Source: Nageia nagi (taxonomy: Eukaryota > Pinophyta). Taken from it: a stretch of DNA of 64,000 nt. Position numbers and translations under genes: made by a program. Shown here piece by piece: positions 44,354 through 54,768 of this stretch. The number at the start of each line of letters is the position of its first letter. The stretch's first letter is position 1. The DNA lies in NCBI GenBank assembly GCA_050084985.1, contig JBITNC010000001.1, forward strand, positions 92,566,001 to 92,630,000, given 5' to 3'. Under the pieces are notes generated by a model, which saw nothing but the letters and a program-made list of their open reading frames with translations, ran no database searches and was not told where the DNA came from.

Positions 44354-44370
44354 TGGTACTAGAAGGAGGG
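44354..44370 (+). other. Element H primer-binding site
   Basis: TGGTACTAGAAGGAGGG lies three bases after the LTR end. The following CCCCTC also agrees with element E, whose minus-strand site reads GCGCTAGAAGGAGG at the same distance from the LTR. The two support a common ancestor near TGGCGCTAGAAGGAGGG. I could not assign the tRNA. Confidence 0.7.
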
Positions 44371-44856
44371 CCCCTCACATGAAGATAACACTAGTGATAA
44401 AACATAGGGGTTTTATTAGGTTTTTATTATTGTTTATTCATTTTGCATCTTATGATTTTGAGTCTAATTGAATTTCTTTATGTTCTATATTTTTCCAAGT
44501 TTTATAATAGAGTCGATGGTGATTGGGTATTGAACATTGATGATTGGATTAGGATGTTAATGATTAGGTTAGAACACTAGCATTTTAAGGACAAGAGTAG
44601 CATTTCCAATTCTTTTCAATACAATAAGTGCAATATAGGAAGTTAATATGTGAAATGGGAATGAACCCCTTGTTTGTGATCCTTTTGCTCAAAATGCATG
44701 TAGAAAAGGGTAGTTAATGTTATTGTAAGAATTAATTAATTAAATATTATCATTATTTTATTTTAAAAATTCAATTTACTTATTTGTTGGGTAGGGATCA
44801 TGCAAAGCAAAGCACATCACTAAATCACTTTTTCTATTTCATCCACTTATACTCTC

Positions 44857-45586
44857 TGTAAACATCTAAAATGGAATTTTAATTTTATTAAATACCCTTT
44901 TAGTTATTTGAAATGATTTACTTAATTTATTAAATAAATTAATTTATCTATGTTTACTCTCATCTACCTTTGTGTTTTATGGGAATAGGTGGGTCAGCCT
45001 CATAATAAGCCCAAGGACGAGCCTTGGCACTCTACCTCTTTCCTATAAAGGTGGATGGGGAATGCATTATCATATCATGATAGTGCATGATGTGATCTTC
45101 CATTATCCTAAATCCTTAATAGGTGGAAATTACTTATGTTATTATTGACCAGTGTTTCTTAATGCTAATTATAAATTTTGGAAATTTTTATACTTTGAGC
45201 TATACATCCTTATGATATTTCACACCCTCACGCATGATATTCTATGGAATGAAGGTCTAATGATGACATCAAGCTTGAGATGAGACTAAACTAGAAAGGT
45301 AACCTAGAGGCATCATTGGATTCTTGAGGCATTGCTAGATTGAGGCTAGATTTGTGGCTTCATTCTTTGAAGAGGTTCAACATTCATCTCCTTTCATTTG
45401 AATACCATCTTTGATCATTGTTATAGGTAAAGTATACATTTGTATATTTCATTTTCCAATTTTGATAGGTTAAGGTCAATTCGATCACTAGTATTGCTTG
45501 TCCATAATTTTGTGATTAATTGACTATTTGAACACTCTATAAAAAACCTTAATTTGATAATTTTTTATTATTTTTTTATTATAACA
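44857..45586 (+). repeat. Element G 5' LTR
   Basis: 730 bp. It has CTATAAAGGTGGATGGGG near 45043, a likely TATA region, and a CATTATCATATCATGATA palindromic phrase near 45064 that is also in the other LTR. Confidence 0.88.
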
Positions 45587-45587
45587 A

Positions 45588-45602
45588 TTAGTGAACCCAA
45601 TG
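45588..45602 (+). other. Element G primer-binding site
   Basis: TTAGTGAACCCAATG starts one base after the LTR. It resembles a TTGGTGAACCCGACG-type site after CpG decay. The tRNA is not assigned. Confidence 0.5.
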
Positions 45603-45750
45603 TATCTTATAAACATTAAAAATTTATTTTTAGGGCATTATGTTTCTTTTTTGATGAGTCTTTTCAATACATCACATTATCCTTCTCTAGTTGCACCAAA
45701 ATCCTAGGGTTTTGGATAGGAATAATATCAATTTTCAAATTATTTCAATC

Positions 45751-45837
45751 ATGGAACCCATCAATTTTCTTGCCATGGTCAATTTCTTTAATGAGTTAAC
45801 CAAAGCTAATCTAAAAAATATTCTTTATGAAGAGTGA
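45751..45837 (+). CDS. Element G 28-codon ORF
   Basis: It reads MEPINFLAMVNFFNELTK and on to LYEE with a TGA just before the 3' LTR. It may be the truncated start of a gag, since the phrase resembles retroelement Gag N-termini in style only. It is too short for a firm call, though it fills a third of the interior and is unbroken. Confidence 0.35.
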   Translation: MEPINFLAMVNFFNELTKANLKNILYEE

Positions 45838-45848
45838 AGTGATGCCTC

Positions 45849-46542
45849 TAACACATCTAAAAAGGAATTTTAATTTTATTAAATACATTTTTTATTTATT
45901 TGAAATGATTTATTTAATTTATTGAATAAATGACTTTATTTATGTGCACTCTCATCTACATTTGTGTTTTATGGTAGTAGGTGGATCGACCTCATAATAA
46001 GTCCAAGGAGGATCCTTAGAACTCTACCTGTTGCATATAAAGGTGGATGGGGCATGCATTATCATATCATGATAATGAATGACATAATTTTGCATTATCC
46101 TAAATCCTTGATAGGTGGCAATTTTTTGTATCATTATTGATTGATATTTCTTAATGCCACCTATCAATTCTAAAAAATTTTATACTCTAAGTTATACATA
46201 CCTATAATCTTTCATACACTCATGCATGATATTCTACAAAATGATAGTCTAACAATGACACTAAGCTTGAGGTGAGGCTAAACTAGAAAGGTAGCCTAGA
46301 GGCATTGTTGGATTCTATAGGCATCATTGGGTTGATGCTAGATCTATGGCTCTATTCTTTGGAAAGGCTTGTCTTTCATCTCTAGTTCTTATCTTTGTAT
46401 CATTCATTTTCTAATTTTGATAGGTTAAGTTCAATTTGATCACTAGTATAGCTTGTCCATAATTTTGTAATTAATTAACTAATCAAACATTCTATAAATA
46501 ACCTAATTTGATAATTAATTTTATTATTTTTTGGTTATAACA
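45849..46542 (+). repeat. Element G 3' LTR
   Basis: About 694 bp. The start (TAACACATCT, against TGTAAACATCT) is mutated, so the boundary is uncertain by a few bases. The end TTATAACA is followed by CTCTC. Confidence 0.85.
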
Positions 46543-46547
46543 CTCTC

Positions 46548-47876
46548 CATTTGCATTGAAAAGTGATCTTAGATGGCCAAAATGGATTTGATAGGAAAAA
46601 ATTAAATGAATCTTTACTTTTCATATTATCACATAATTTGGTAAAAGAAACCTACATGAAATTATTTCCACACTTGGAAGGGGTAATTAATCTTCATTAA
46701 GATATGGAATGAATCTAAAGTAAATGAATTAGGTTTAAGGTAGAATAATACATTAATTGGTTAATGAATATGATGGTTAATTAACAAAGTATGCTCTCAC
46801 TTTTGCACCTATGGTGATTTGAAGTGATAAAAAAGTTAAATAAAAGGAGTAATGAAACTACACTTGGGTTAAAATCTTACATTCACATTAATACTCTTAC
46901 TTATTTTCCCTTACCATGTTGAAAGGTGGTCGAAGGTTGATGTAACTCATAAAGAGGGAGAAAGAACTTACATTTAAATAATTTACACACATTAAAGGAT
47001 TCTTACTTTTCTACCCTTACCATGCCAAAAGATGGTCGAAGGTTTATGTGAATTAAAGGAAGAGGTAATGAACTACACTTAACTACTTTCACAACTGGAA
47101 GGGTAAATGAATCTCATTTAAAGTTGGTAATGAATCTCATTAATTCAGTAATGAACTTCATGGGTTGATTAGATCAACATATAAACTTATTAAAATATTA
47201 TTTGAATCACATTAAAAGAACTTTTAATCAATTAACATATATGGTTGGGAGGATTAGAAATTACATTCATACACATTTTGCTTTATTAATTTCATAATCA
47301 TAATATCTTATAAAATGAACATCAATAAGTTGGATTTCATTACCAATCATTGATTTGTATTATCTTATGTATCCATTATTGAAATGCAATGAGCCTTATA
47401 TCCAAAACCTAGAGATGAATACCAAGTTCATACGTTAGAATTTGTTACTTTCTACCAAATGACTATAAAAAGGGGCTATACTTAGGTTTAATCACCAAGA
47501 TAGTTATAATGAAATTCCTTGAACCCCATTGCACTAAGGGGACCATTCTAAGTACCAAGCCATTACTTAGCCATAAATAGCCTATTAGGATTACCAAACT
47601 ACCTTGATTAGACTCTTGACTAGATAAATCAAATTTAGGAAAACTAAAAATATTAAAACATACAACTCACATCGCTCATATAATAAAGATTAATCAAATT
47701 AATAAAAAGGATAGAAAAAGATAAGCACATCGAAAAGGTAAGTATTTACGTAGGAGGTTTATGGATTCAATTATTTTCTTGCAAATATAAAACCAAAAGA
47801 TAAAAACATAATTGTTATGTTTGATGTTTGTGTTCTTTTTATAGTTTGATAAAAACATAAAATAAAAAACAAAAAA
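46548..47876 (+). other. Element H leader
   Basis: Non-coding. It contains repeated phrases such as CCATGCCAAAAGATGGTCGAAGG/CCATGTTGAAAGGTGGTCGAAGG (near 46915 and 47020) and TTCCACACTTGGAAGGGGTAA. Together these mark a diverged internal repeat of about 110-430 bp spacing, and parts correspond in inverted orientation to E's leader. Confidence 0.55.
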
Positions 47877-48900
47877 ATGGTGCAAACTTATTCTCAAAGA
47901 GCTCATCAAGAAAAAGAACCTCAAGATGAGTATGATTTAGAAGAAAGAATAAGTCTTACATATAGTATGAATTAATCAAGAAGAGAAACACCTTGAGATA
48001 CAAATATTGAGGCACAATGAGATCCTTTTGATAATTATTTTATGATGTTAGAAAATGTCTAACATAATTAATAATTCCTTCATATTTTCCTCATAATCAT
48101 AGTTTTCCTCCAATATTTGGAGTACATATAAGGGAAGATAAACAACAAGTAATAAAAGAAACATCAAAAGGAAAAGATAATGAAGAAAGAAATGTTCCTC
48201 CTTCAAGAGAATAATTAGTTGATATAGTAATGCAAATAGGTCCTTTTAAGCCTAAATATAATCATGTTACATGATATTTACTAGATGGATGCTTGGTCCA
48301 ATAATATTTAAGAAGATAATATTATTCACCTTCTACAATATCAAGAAAAATGGATGAATTTAATGATTGAATCTACATACATTCAATAACTCCCATGACT
48401 AAATTAAGGTATATGATAATCCTTTTCATGTATTTAAATCAAAAACACCATCTCCTTTAGTAAGTCATAGAAGAGCTAATTAAGGAAAACAAGCTAAGCA
48501 AAAAACTTTGAAATGTAAGTTGTAAGATATATCTCATTATACTCATAAGAAAAAAATTAAATCAAAAACACCATCTCATTTAGTAAGGCACAGAAGAGCT
48601 AATCAAGGAAAACAAGCTAAGAAAAAAAATTTGAAATTTAAATTGTAATATATATCTCATTATACTCATAAGAAAGAACATGCACCACAAAAAAATGTGC
48701 AACAATACCATAATATGTAACAACAACAAAATGTTCAATAACAGCAACATCAATAGAAATAAGAAGTATTAGCTCAATATGATCAACAAAAGAAGTATCC
48801 AATTAAATTTACTAAGAAACATCAAGTACAAACTCAACCTATGTCAAATGTATATCAAATTAAATCTATTACAAATAGTTAAAATATTCAAAATCAATAT
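47877..48900 (+). pseudogene. Element H gag start remnant
   Basis: From the ATG at 47877 it reads MVQTYSQRAHQEKEPQDEYD and continues with stops. Further on there is Lys/Gln-rich text (KKEHAPQKNVQQYHN and polyglutamine-like runs, about 48670-48775). A 120-bp tandem duplication lies inside it. It corresponds to E's polyprotein start by MVQT and an acidic stretch. It is cut by element E at 48900. Confidence 0.6.
48433..48675 (+). repeat. About 120-bp in-frame tandem duplication in H gag
   Basis: The phrase from AAATCAAAAACACCATCTC to CATTATACTCATAAGAAA occurs twice, the starts being about 121 bp apart. Both copies read RRANQGKQAK in one frame if a stop in the first copy is ignored, so a basic 40-residue repeat was created. 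Confidence 0.7.
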
Positions 48901-49720
48901 TGTTGCAATGAAAATTGAGCTGGAATATAAAATAAAAATTATTCTTCAATCTTCATTGAACCTCAAATTATATAACATAGATAGACATGTAATTGCAAAA
49001 TGATATTCAATCTCAATTCAAACTACAATTTGCCCTTAGAAGGGACTTTTACAAATGTTATGTGCCAAAATAAGAGTATTAGATCTCCATTGTTTTTGAG
49101 TTAGCTTGCTTCTTTTCTTGATGTAGACAACCTATAAATCCTACACACATGCAAAAGACAATAACATCAAAGCATCTATGTATAACATTGTATTAAAATG
49201 AAACTAGCATAAAACAATAAAAGGAATGAGTTCATAAGATTTTGGTAACATTACCCTACTTCAAAATTGGGTTCAATTAGGGTCCATATTGCTTTGTATT
49301 AGCTTGTATTTATAGATTTTCAAGTGAGATGTTCCAAGGCTAGAAAGGGGAAGTGAAGAGCCACTGTAAGTCGTAATTGACCCCCTCTATCCACCTCATC
49401 TTGGAAGATGAAGCGTTCCAACTTCCTTTTTGATTTTTTGTTTAACTGTTGCAGAGTCGTCAACATTTGTATGTCAAACACCAGTGATCACCTCAAAATG
49501 CCAGCGTTCGATATGGAACATGGACGACTGGTTAACTATATTAAAACGACCGCCTAATAGTCAAATTTCATCGAAAAGGGGCCATGTGACCATTCATTTT
49601 GCATGCACTCGATGAGAGCTATCCAATAATAGGGTTTCTAAACCTATTTTATGTTGTCACACCGAGTTATGATTATTCTAATGTTTACTTGGTTAAAGAG
49701 GGACATTTTAGGTGTCTACA
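48901..49720 (-). repeat. Element E 3' LTR
   Basis: 820 bp. In the element's direction it starts TGTAGACACC and ends ATTGCAACA. A TATA box (CTATAAATACA) lies at 49305-49315. A stretch at about 49455-49560 carries CACCAGTGATC and GCCAGCGTTCGAT phrases, related to the 20-bp minisatellite found elsewhere in E. Confidence 0.93.
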
Positions 49721-49738
49721 TTTTGCCCCTTTTTGAAA
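49721..49738 (-). other. Element E polypurine tract
   Basis: In the element's direction TTTCAAAAAGGGGCAAAA directly before the LTR's TGTAGA. It is canonical and fixes the element's orientation as minus. Confidence 0.85.
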
Positions 49739-50224
49739 TTATCAACCGAAAAATATGATTGATGATTTCAAAAATATAGAATGGGAAACTTTGTTGCTTG
49801 ACTATTTGTTGTTGCCTTTTTACGATGTAAGTTTTGACTCAATTTCTTAGGTGAATCAAACTTTTGATTTATCAAATTATGATAAAATGTGTTTTCTTTT
49901 TACATTTGATGTAATTTTGAAAACAAATTTGCATATACCTCAGAAGTAACTATTTTCGGTATGACAATGTGTTGAGCTTGTGTGACAGTTGCATGACATT
50001 TTTGTTATGTCATTTAGTATGTCTAAGTGCACATGTACCGTATAAGCCTTCCTTAGTATATGAGTTTTGATGGTGTTGTCCTTTGTCCCGACAACAGGGT
50101 TTCAAGATGATCTCATGTAACAAAGATACATCACATTTTATCATTTTTTATTTTCTTGACCAATTTAAGGCTATCCTTGAGAAAAATTTAATGTTTTCAG
50201 GGCTATTTCCAAATGTGGCATTTT

Positions 50225-50335
50225 ACTCCCAATCATCGGTGTTTAGTTTTGGTCATCGGCATTCGTCTTTAACTCGTCGACGTTGAATAACAGTCACCGA
50301 CGTTCGTATTTAGGTCATTGAAGTTTCAAAAAGAA
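50225..50335 (+). repeat. Minisatellite, 20-21-bp units, near E's 3' end
   Basis: Five units: AATCATCGGTGTTTAG, GGTCATCGGCATTCG, CTCGTCGACGTTGA, AGTCACCGACGTTCG and GGTCATTGAAGTTTC, each about 20-21 bp from the next. The same unit forms an array near the 5' LTR at 63165-63340. Confidence 0.75.
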
Positions 50336-50451
50336 AAATTTTTGACTTTTTCTTATTCCTTTCTTTTTATCTATCACTTTCCATGTCTGCCAACACCATT
50401 TACCATTGCTGATTCATCGATTTCTAGCCATTGATATTCATCATATTCAAC

Positions 50452-52842
50452 ATGCCTCCACGTAGATACTCCACCAGATGTTCTCGACCTATCCGGGAAG
50501 AGGTAGGGTTTTGTACTAACCTTCTTTTCTATTTTTTATTTATAGTTTGTAATTTACCCATTTAATTTAAAAAATTGCAATTGTGAATGTTATTAAAAAA
50601 CTATCTTGGTCATTTGTATAAGATAAACTTTGTAGATTAGGCTTTTATTTGTGTTTTTTATGAAATTTTTCCTGTTTCTACTGCAGTCATCGACCTGAGC
50701 TGAGCGGCTAACAGAAAACACCAGCATTTGAAGGTCGAACACCGATGACTGAGTGTTAAGGATTACAAACACTGGTGTTTCATTATGAAATGCCATTTTT
50801 TCTCTTTTTTTTTTTAACTAACTTTTAACATTATATAGGTTCGAGATGTTTTTGAGCCTCGAGGTAGATATCCCTCAATTTTATAGGAGGGCAAAGGTTT
50901 TCTGGATCCTACCGATCATACCTTTTTCAGGTCCATTAGTTTTGGAGTGGGCCCATACATGGGTCACATTCATTGGGACTATCCTCTGTTAGCTATATTA
51001 TTAGACAGATGGGATGCAATTACATGCACTTTTCATTTTCCGATAGGGGAGATGACTATTACGGTAGAGGATATACATAGATTATATAGACTCCCCATTC
51101 ATGAATGGAGGATTTTACCTATAATTGATAGAGTAGGAGCTTTACCTACTATTTCTTATTTGTATGGAGCTGATCAGGTTAACACTACTATTTCTGAGAT
51201 TCTATCAAGGGGCATCAGATATTATCAGTATTGGCTAGAGGATCAGCAGAGGATGATCCAATTTTCATATTTGATGGGATTGGTTCAATGTTATGCCCTC
51301 CTTGATACTGGTAGCAGGAGGTTTTCATGGTCATTGTTGCCTATCATTGCAGATATGATATGACATGGTACAGTGTATGCTTGGGCACCCACATTATTGG
51401 CCCAAATTTATAGAGAGTTGTTCTTCTATTCACAGGGGCATAGGGCCTCTTTATCAATTACCGTTACATTATAGGTGTGGGCCTATGAGCATATTGCTAT
51501 GGCTCATCCTTTAAGATTACTGATGCCTGGATTTGATAGCCACTTGGATTATGTGGCTGGTATAGTTAGATGGTGTGAGGACTATTATATTCGTCCATCA
51601 TATGGAGTCTATCGAGATGTGGGCTATTACTGCCACATGCTCAGTCACTTGATTCCCGATCAAGTGAGATTTAGACCTTATAGATCATATCTTGTATGGA
51701 GAGAGCTCACAGCTGAGCTTACTAGTATCTGGTAGCCACATGTTCTGAGTGGTCATAGGGCAAATTTTTTGGAGTACTTTCATTTTGAGCGGGTGCACCA
51801 TCAGTTCGGTTTGATTCAGGATGTGCCTACCCCAATAGTGCCATACCAATGGGAGGGTACTATTTCAGCCAAGGGTGTACAACCACTAGTTTATGCAGAG
51901 CTTGATCCTACTCAAGAGAAGAGACCATTAGAGGATGACATTGGAGAGGATGATGTAGGAGTGTTTGAGGCTTTTAGAGCCTAGTGGGAGGAGGGAGATG
52001 ATGGTATAAAGGGTCAATGCATGTATCAGCACATCGATGTTACTGATGAGCCAGGTGCAGTAGCAACAGAGGGAGAGGTAGGCGAGGAGCCTACAGGAGC
52101 GATGGCTACAGGAGCTGAGGCTACTGGTGAAGAGGTCATGGTGGATGCTCCTAAGGAGTTGGATCTTAAGGAGGAGGCTACAGGTATTAGTGAGGAGAGA
52201 GCTACCCTAGAGGGTACGCATAGAGTCGAGGAGGCTCCTACTACTCAGGTACCTAGCATTGATACTTTGCTAGGAGACATTTATGAGTTGAGACACTAGT
52301 TAGCACAGGCCCACTCATGTATGTACAGATACAAGGCTGATCAGGATAGGTATAGACATGAGAGAGATGAGGCCTATTCTTCTCTACAGGGAGTTCAATT
52401 CGATGCAACGTTAGCTTCTAAGGGTGAGCCTTCAGTTATCTACTATGGTATTTATCAGTAATGAGATTTTTATAGTAGTATAGTACAATCATGGCTGATA
52501 GGCATTCCAACTTTGACTCCGAGGGCTCAGTATCCTATACCTCTAGATAGTTATATACCTATAGACATCTCAGCCTATCAGGCAGGTAGCAGTGTACGGG
52601 GCATAGTTGGATCACCTAGTGGGACCCAGAGGTCTCAAGGTCTTTCTAGTAGGAGTGGTACACCTTGGGAATCTCCCTTAGGGGATTTTGGTTCAATCAA
52701 GTTATGAGAGGCTCAGCATCTGGGTAGTCCTACAGGATCTATAGGTACTACTCCTCCCAATCAGAGTATCAAAGATATTGATAGATGGCGAAGATGACCT
52801 AATAGTCCTAGCAGACCAGGTAGTGGTTGGGGCAGTCCATGA
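50452..52842 (+). pseudogene. Plant mobile domain (PMD) gene, antisense inside element E
   Basis: Exon 1 (50452-50502, MPPRRYST...) ends GAG before GTAGGG. The intron (50503-50838) ends TTATATAG. Exon 2 stays in one frame to at least 52842. The PMD region (to about 51760) has FLDPTDHTFFRSI, HWDYPLLAILLDRWD, FHFPIGEMTITVEDI and RLYRLP, a strong match to PMD (MAIN/MAIL-type) proteins known from plant genes and transposons. WAYEHIAMAHPLR follows. After that come an acidic region, a coiled-coil-like RYKADQDRYRHERDEAY and a Ser/Gly/Pro-rich tail. About nine or ten stops (50884 and 51361 are the first) but no frameshift. Members of this family act in gene silencing; here it is a dead or dying captured gene. 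Confidence 0.85.
50503..50838 (+). other. Intron of the PMD gene
   Basis: The GTAGGG donor and TTATATAG acceptor, 336 bp, join two open reading frames in phase 0. It contains GTCATCGACC, CACCAGCATTTGA and CACCGATGAC phrases of the E minisatellite near 50686-50750. The exon-intron structure is predicted, not observed. Confidence 0.6.
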
Positions 52843-53350
52843 GGATATTCTTTTTGTGATGTTATCTTTCTATATGCTTATTGTACCCATGTAGTTTTAT
52901 TTGATGATTTATGATGTTATGATGACCATTTGCTGGATTGTTATGATGTATAGATGAACCTTTGATATTCATTATATTTGTATGATTCTTTATGATATAT
53001 GATGTTATGATGACTTTCATTTTATGTATGGATGGGTATGATGTGATGTTAGGTATCTCATAATTATCTTTTAATTACTTGATGATAGATGTAATTTCAA
53101 AATGTATGATGTATGATTTTGACTGTGGAATGTATGATGTATAATTTTGAGGCTATCTTTTTATAATTTTCTAAATGATGATAAAATATATATTAATAAA
53201 TTAATTTGATGATGTTATCGATCCTCAAAAGTAATTTAATAATAAGTACGAATAAACAATGAATCTAACTTATAATTTTAACAAGATAAGTTATTTAAGG
53301 ACATAATTTTATATATTTTTGCGGAATTAGATGCATCATTTTCTGCACTT
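52843..53350. repeat. TATGATG-rich spacer
   Basis: No gene. The motif TATGATGT or GATGTTATGATGA recurs many times between 52850 and 53160, a simple-sequence region after the PMD gene. Confidence 0.6.
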
Positions 53351-53354
53351 GGCA

Positions 53355-53800
53355 ATTTTACAATAGACATAATGACATGATAAACTAATGACTTATCGAT
53401 ACATATGAACATTAACTTTATCTTAGTCAGGGGAACAATAAATAATCATTCTTATCCTTTCCAAAGAAAAGCAATTTTAATAATGTTCAAAGGTAATGGA
53501 TAATAGTAAAATGGATTGACATGACACACTAGTGACTTATGGATGTATATGAACATTAACTTTATCTTGGTCAGGGGAACAATAAATAATCATTCCTATC
53601 CTTTCCAAAGAAAAGAAATTTTAATAATGTTCAAAGGTAATGGATAATAGTAAAATGGATTGACATGACACACTAGTGACTTATGGATGTATATGAACAT
53701 TAACTTTATCTCGGTTAGGGGAACAATAAATAATCATTCTTATCCTTTCCAAAGAAAAGCAATTTTAATAATGTTCAATGGTAATTATATTCTTGAATGA
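53355..53800. repeat. 144-bp tandem repeat, about three copies
   Basis: GAACATTAACTTTATCT occurs at 53407, 53551 and 53695, exactly 144 bp apart. The units differ at only a few positions (for example CTTAGTCAGG, CTTGGTCAGG, CTCGGTTAGG). It lies in E's spacer between the extra ORF and the PMD gene. Confidence 0.9.
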
Positions 53801-54263
53801 TTTAATAAAACAACACAAATGGTTCTAAACACAAACAACATGCAACTTATGACAAAAGATTAGGTGATTTTAGCTTAACGACCAAGTTATTATAACATCT
53901 ACCTTATCTTTCTTTATTTCCAGATCTAATAACCTAAGATGATATCAAACAATATTGTTATATGTTGATAAGAGAGTCTAAAAACTCTAGTGTGTGCAGT
54001 GAGATTCATTTCCCTTCTTAGATCATTTGAGATGAAATATCCTAGAGACATTAATAAGCTAGTCTATCCATATGAAATGTATAGAGGTCCATAGGAAAGA
54101 AGGTCACTAACCAAAATGGACATATTGCCACTCGTAAGGTATGCCCTATTGCCAAACAAGCATCCATAGCCCCGATGAGGATTAACCCTTCGATCTCGCT
54201 ATAACCCAAGAATCTTTGTAGCACTTTCTTTTTTTCTTTTTTTTGTCATCTCTTTTCTCTTTC

Positions 54264-54300
<37 letters not shown>

Positions 54301-54768
54301 CAAATGATTCTTGGGTTCAAGATGAAGTGAATAATAGGATAGACACATAACTTTCACTCTTAATGTCTCTTAGAATGATTTCATTCAAATTCTCTTCGAA
54401 TTTTTTAATGTTATAAGTGTTTGGAGTTTATGGATTTTCCCTCAAACACAAACTTTATGTTTTTCTATCATCTATGGTATATCATTTCTTTATGAAAGAA
54501 AAGACAAAGTGAATGTGGTGATAACAAAGAGATTATTCTAAAATGACCTTTTCACACATTACACATTTACTGGATAACCACTTTTACAATGACACGCAAC
54601 ATATACTTACATCATACAAGGGTAGGGCACCCTATTGCCAAGTGACCTCTAGATGTTTCCATCTAGGTAGATTTTATAATTTTATAATTTTTATGTATTT
54701 TATATTTTTCAAATTTTTAGGATTTTATAATTTTTCTATTTTTTAGGATTTTATAATTTTTATATTTT
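53801..54768. other. Spacer with T30 tract and AT-rich repeats
   Basis: No supported gene. It holds a pyrimidine block at 54220-54298 ending in 30 consecutive T, and about four copies of a 28-33-bp unit around AGGATTTTATAATTTTT at 54668-54790. The T run could be slippage or, on the minus strand, the poly(A) of an old insertion; I see no target duplication to decide. Confidence 0.5.

Larger units (their letters stand above)
44857..46542 (+). mobile_element. Element G: TRIM-like element with almost no interior
   Basis: Direct repeats 44857-45586 and about 45849-46542 bracket only 262 bp, and the whole is flanked by CTCTC (44852-44856 and 46543-46547). Ends TGTAAACATC and TTATAACA. PBS-like TTAGTGAACCCAATG follows the first LTR, and purine-rich GAAGAGTGAAGTG precedes the second. 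The interior has a 28-codon ORF. Such elements move using enzymes made elsewhere. Orientation is given by the PBS and TATAAAGGTGG near 45044. Confidence 0.9.
44351..48900 (+). mobile_element. Element H: 5' part of an E-like Ty3/gypsy element
   Basis: After the PBS comes a leader that matches E's leader in the opposite orientation: CCACTTATACTCTC joined to CATTTGCATTG...GATCTTAGATGG corresponds to E's TCTACTTATGCTCTCC...GATCTAAGG. The join requires removing element G with one CTCTC copy. A decayed gag start follows from 47877 (MVQTYSQR; E has MVQTRSMA). H is cut at 48900 by element E; its continuation should lie beyond the window. Confidence 0.75.

Noticed and set aside
54220-54298. Poly(A) tail of a LINE, SINE or processed pseudogene on the minus strand
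   Set aside because: A T30 run is present but I found no target-site duplication, no promoter boxes and no coding remnant next to it.
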